DNA of 5,390 nucleotides, from contig JAHHTM010000109.1 in assembly GCA_020024675.1 (NCBI GenBank), forward strand, positions 1 through 5,390. Reading direction: 5' to 3'. Every line of letters begins with the position of its first letter. The first letter of the stretch is position 1. Positions 5,131-5,390 of the stretch are shown here, one piece after another. Origin of the DNA: Muricomes sp. GTDB lineage: Bacteria; Bacillota; Clostridia; Lachnospirales; Lachnospiraceae. The notes under the pieces are model-generated. The model had not been told where the DNA came from. It saw only the letters and a program-made list of their open reading frames with translations, and searched no databases. A program made the position numbers and the translations under genes.

Positions 5131-5390
5131 AATCTGTCCTCCCTAAAAACGATTCTATTTTATCACAATAGTGGTTCTTCATCAAATTCTTACCTTCCGT
5201 AACTGTAAGCATTTCTCCCCCAAGAAGAATCCCTACACGGTCAGCCAGAAGTTCTGCTTCTGCAAAATCATGTGTCACAAAAACAATCGTGCATCTAAAC
5301 TTATCATGAATTTCTTTGATTTCTTTGTAGAGAACCTTTTTTGTAGCAGGATCCAATGCAGAAAAAGGCTCATCTAAAAGAAGTATATCC
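5117..5390 (-). CDS. ABC transporter ATP-binding protein, molybdate/tungstate-like (partial)
   Basis: Only the C-terminal 90 residues are inside the window; the start lies beyond the right edge. The visible part begins in Walker B (DILLLDEP), continues through the D-loop (SALDP) and reaches the H-loop histidine in VFVTHDFAEAELLADRVG. This is ATPase chemistry that powers an inner-membrane importer. The wording THDFAEAELLADRVGILLGGE resembles ATPases of tungstate/molybdate systems (Tup/Wtp/Mod), but the permease and binding protein are not visible, so the substrate is inference. Only about 50 residues follow the H-loop histidine, so the TOBE domain found in classical ModC is absent. The reading frame runs upstream past 5356 without interruption; the TTG there is an internal leucine of the conserved ALDP. 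The stop overlaps the start of the DUF4213/DUF364 gene. Confidence 0.88.
   Translation of the reverse strand, partial: DILLLDEPFSALDPATKKVLYKEIKEIHDKFRCTIVFVTHDFAEAELLADRVGILLGGEMLTVTEGKNLMKNHYCDKIESFLGRTDYGYR

Noticed and set aside
5117..5356. TTG at 5356 as the start of a short 79-residue protein
   Set aside because: The frame continues upstream to the window edge and encodes Walker B and the D-loop of an ABC ATPase. The TTG is the leucine of the conserved ALDP motif, so the gene is simply cut by the window edge.

Overview
The window is about 5.4 kb of AT-rich DNA. Its seven genes all lie on the minus strand, with strong Shine-Dalgarno sites and consensus sigma-A-type promoters. The base composition, the codon use and the protein families point to a low-GC anaerobic Firmicute, most likely a gut clostridium of the Lachnospiraceae type. 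These families are a MATE pump, a one-step meso-diaminopimelate dehydrogenase, an XdhC maturase, BMC shell proteins and a molybdate/tungstate-like ABC ATPase. The taxon is an inference from protein character, not from a marker gene.

In the direction of transcription (right to left) there are four blocks. (1) 5390-4363: the 3' end of an ABC transporter ATPase resembling molybdate/tungstate importers overlaps a DUF4213/DUF364 protein by 14 nt, and the unit closes with an intrinsic terminator at 4313-4349. (2) 4285-1843: a consensus promoter with a palindrome filling its spacer drives a MATE-family exporter (GTG start). The exporter is followed, with only 2 nt between stop and start, by meso-diaminopimelate dehydrogenase (ddh). 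(3) 1772-750: an XdhC/CoxI-family molybdenum-hydroxylase maturation protein, possibly with its own weaker promoter. (4) 753-1: a near-consensus promoter overlapping the 3' end of xdhC drives two small bacterial microcompartment hexamer (BMC-H) shell genes, which end in a strong long-stem terminator.

The flanking blocks share a theme. A molybdate/tungstate-like importer and a DUF364 protein (suggested to bind metal) could supply and handle the metal. XdhC would then load the molybdenum cofactor into a xanthine-dehydrogenase-type hydroxylase. The two shell proteins suggest that part of the pathway is enclosed in a microcompartment, plausibly one for purine or other N-heterocycle breakdown. No hydroxylase, encapsulated enzyme or BMC pentamer gene is visible here, so this is a hypothesis from gene context. 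The MATE-ddh operon in the middle may be an independent lysine/cell-wall module. No RNA genes, insertion sequences, CRISPR arrays or phage genes were seen.
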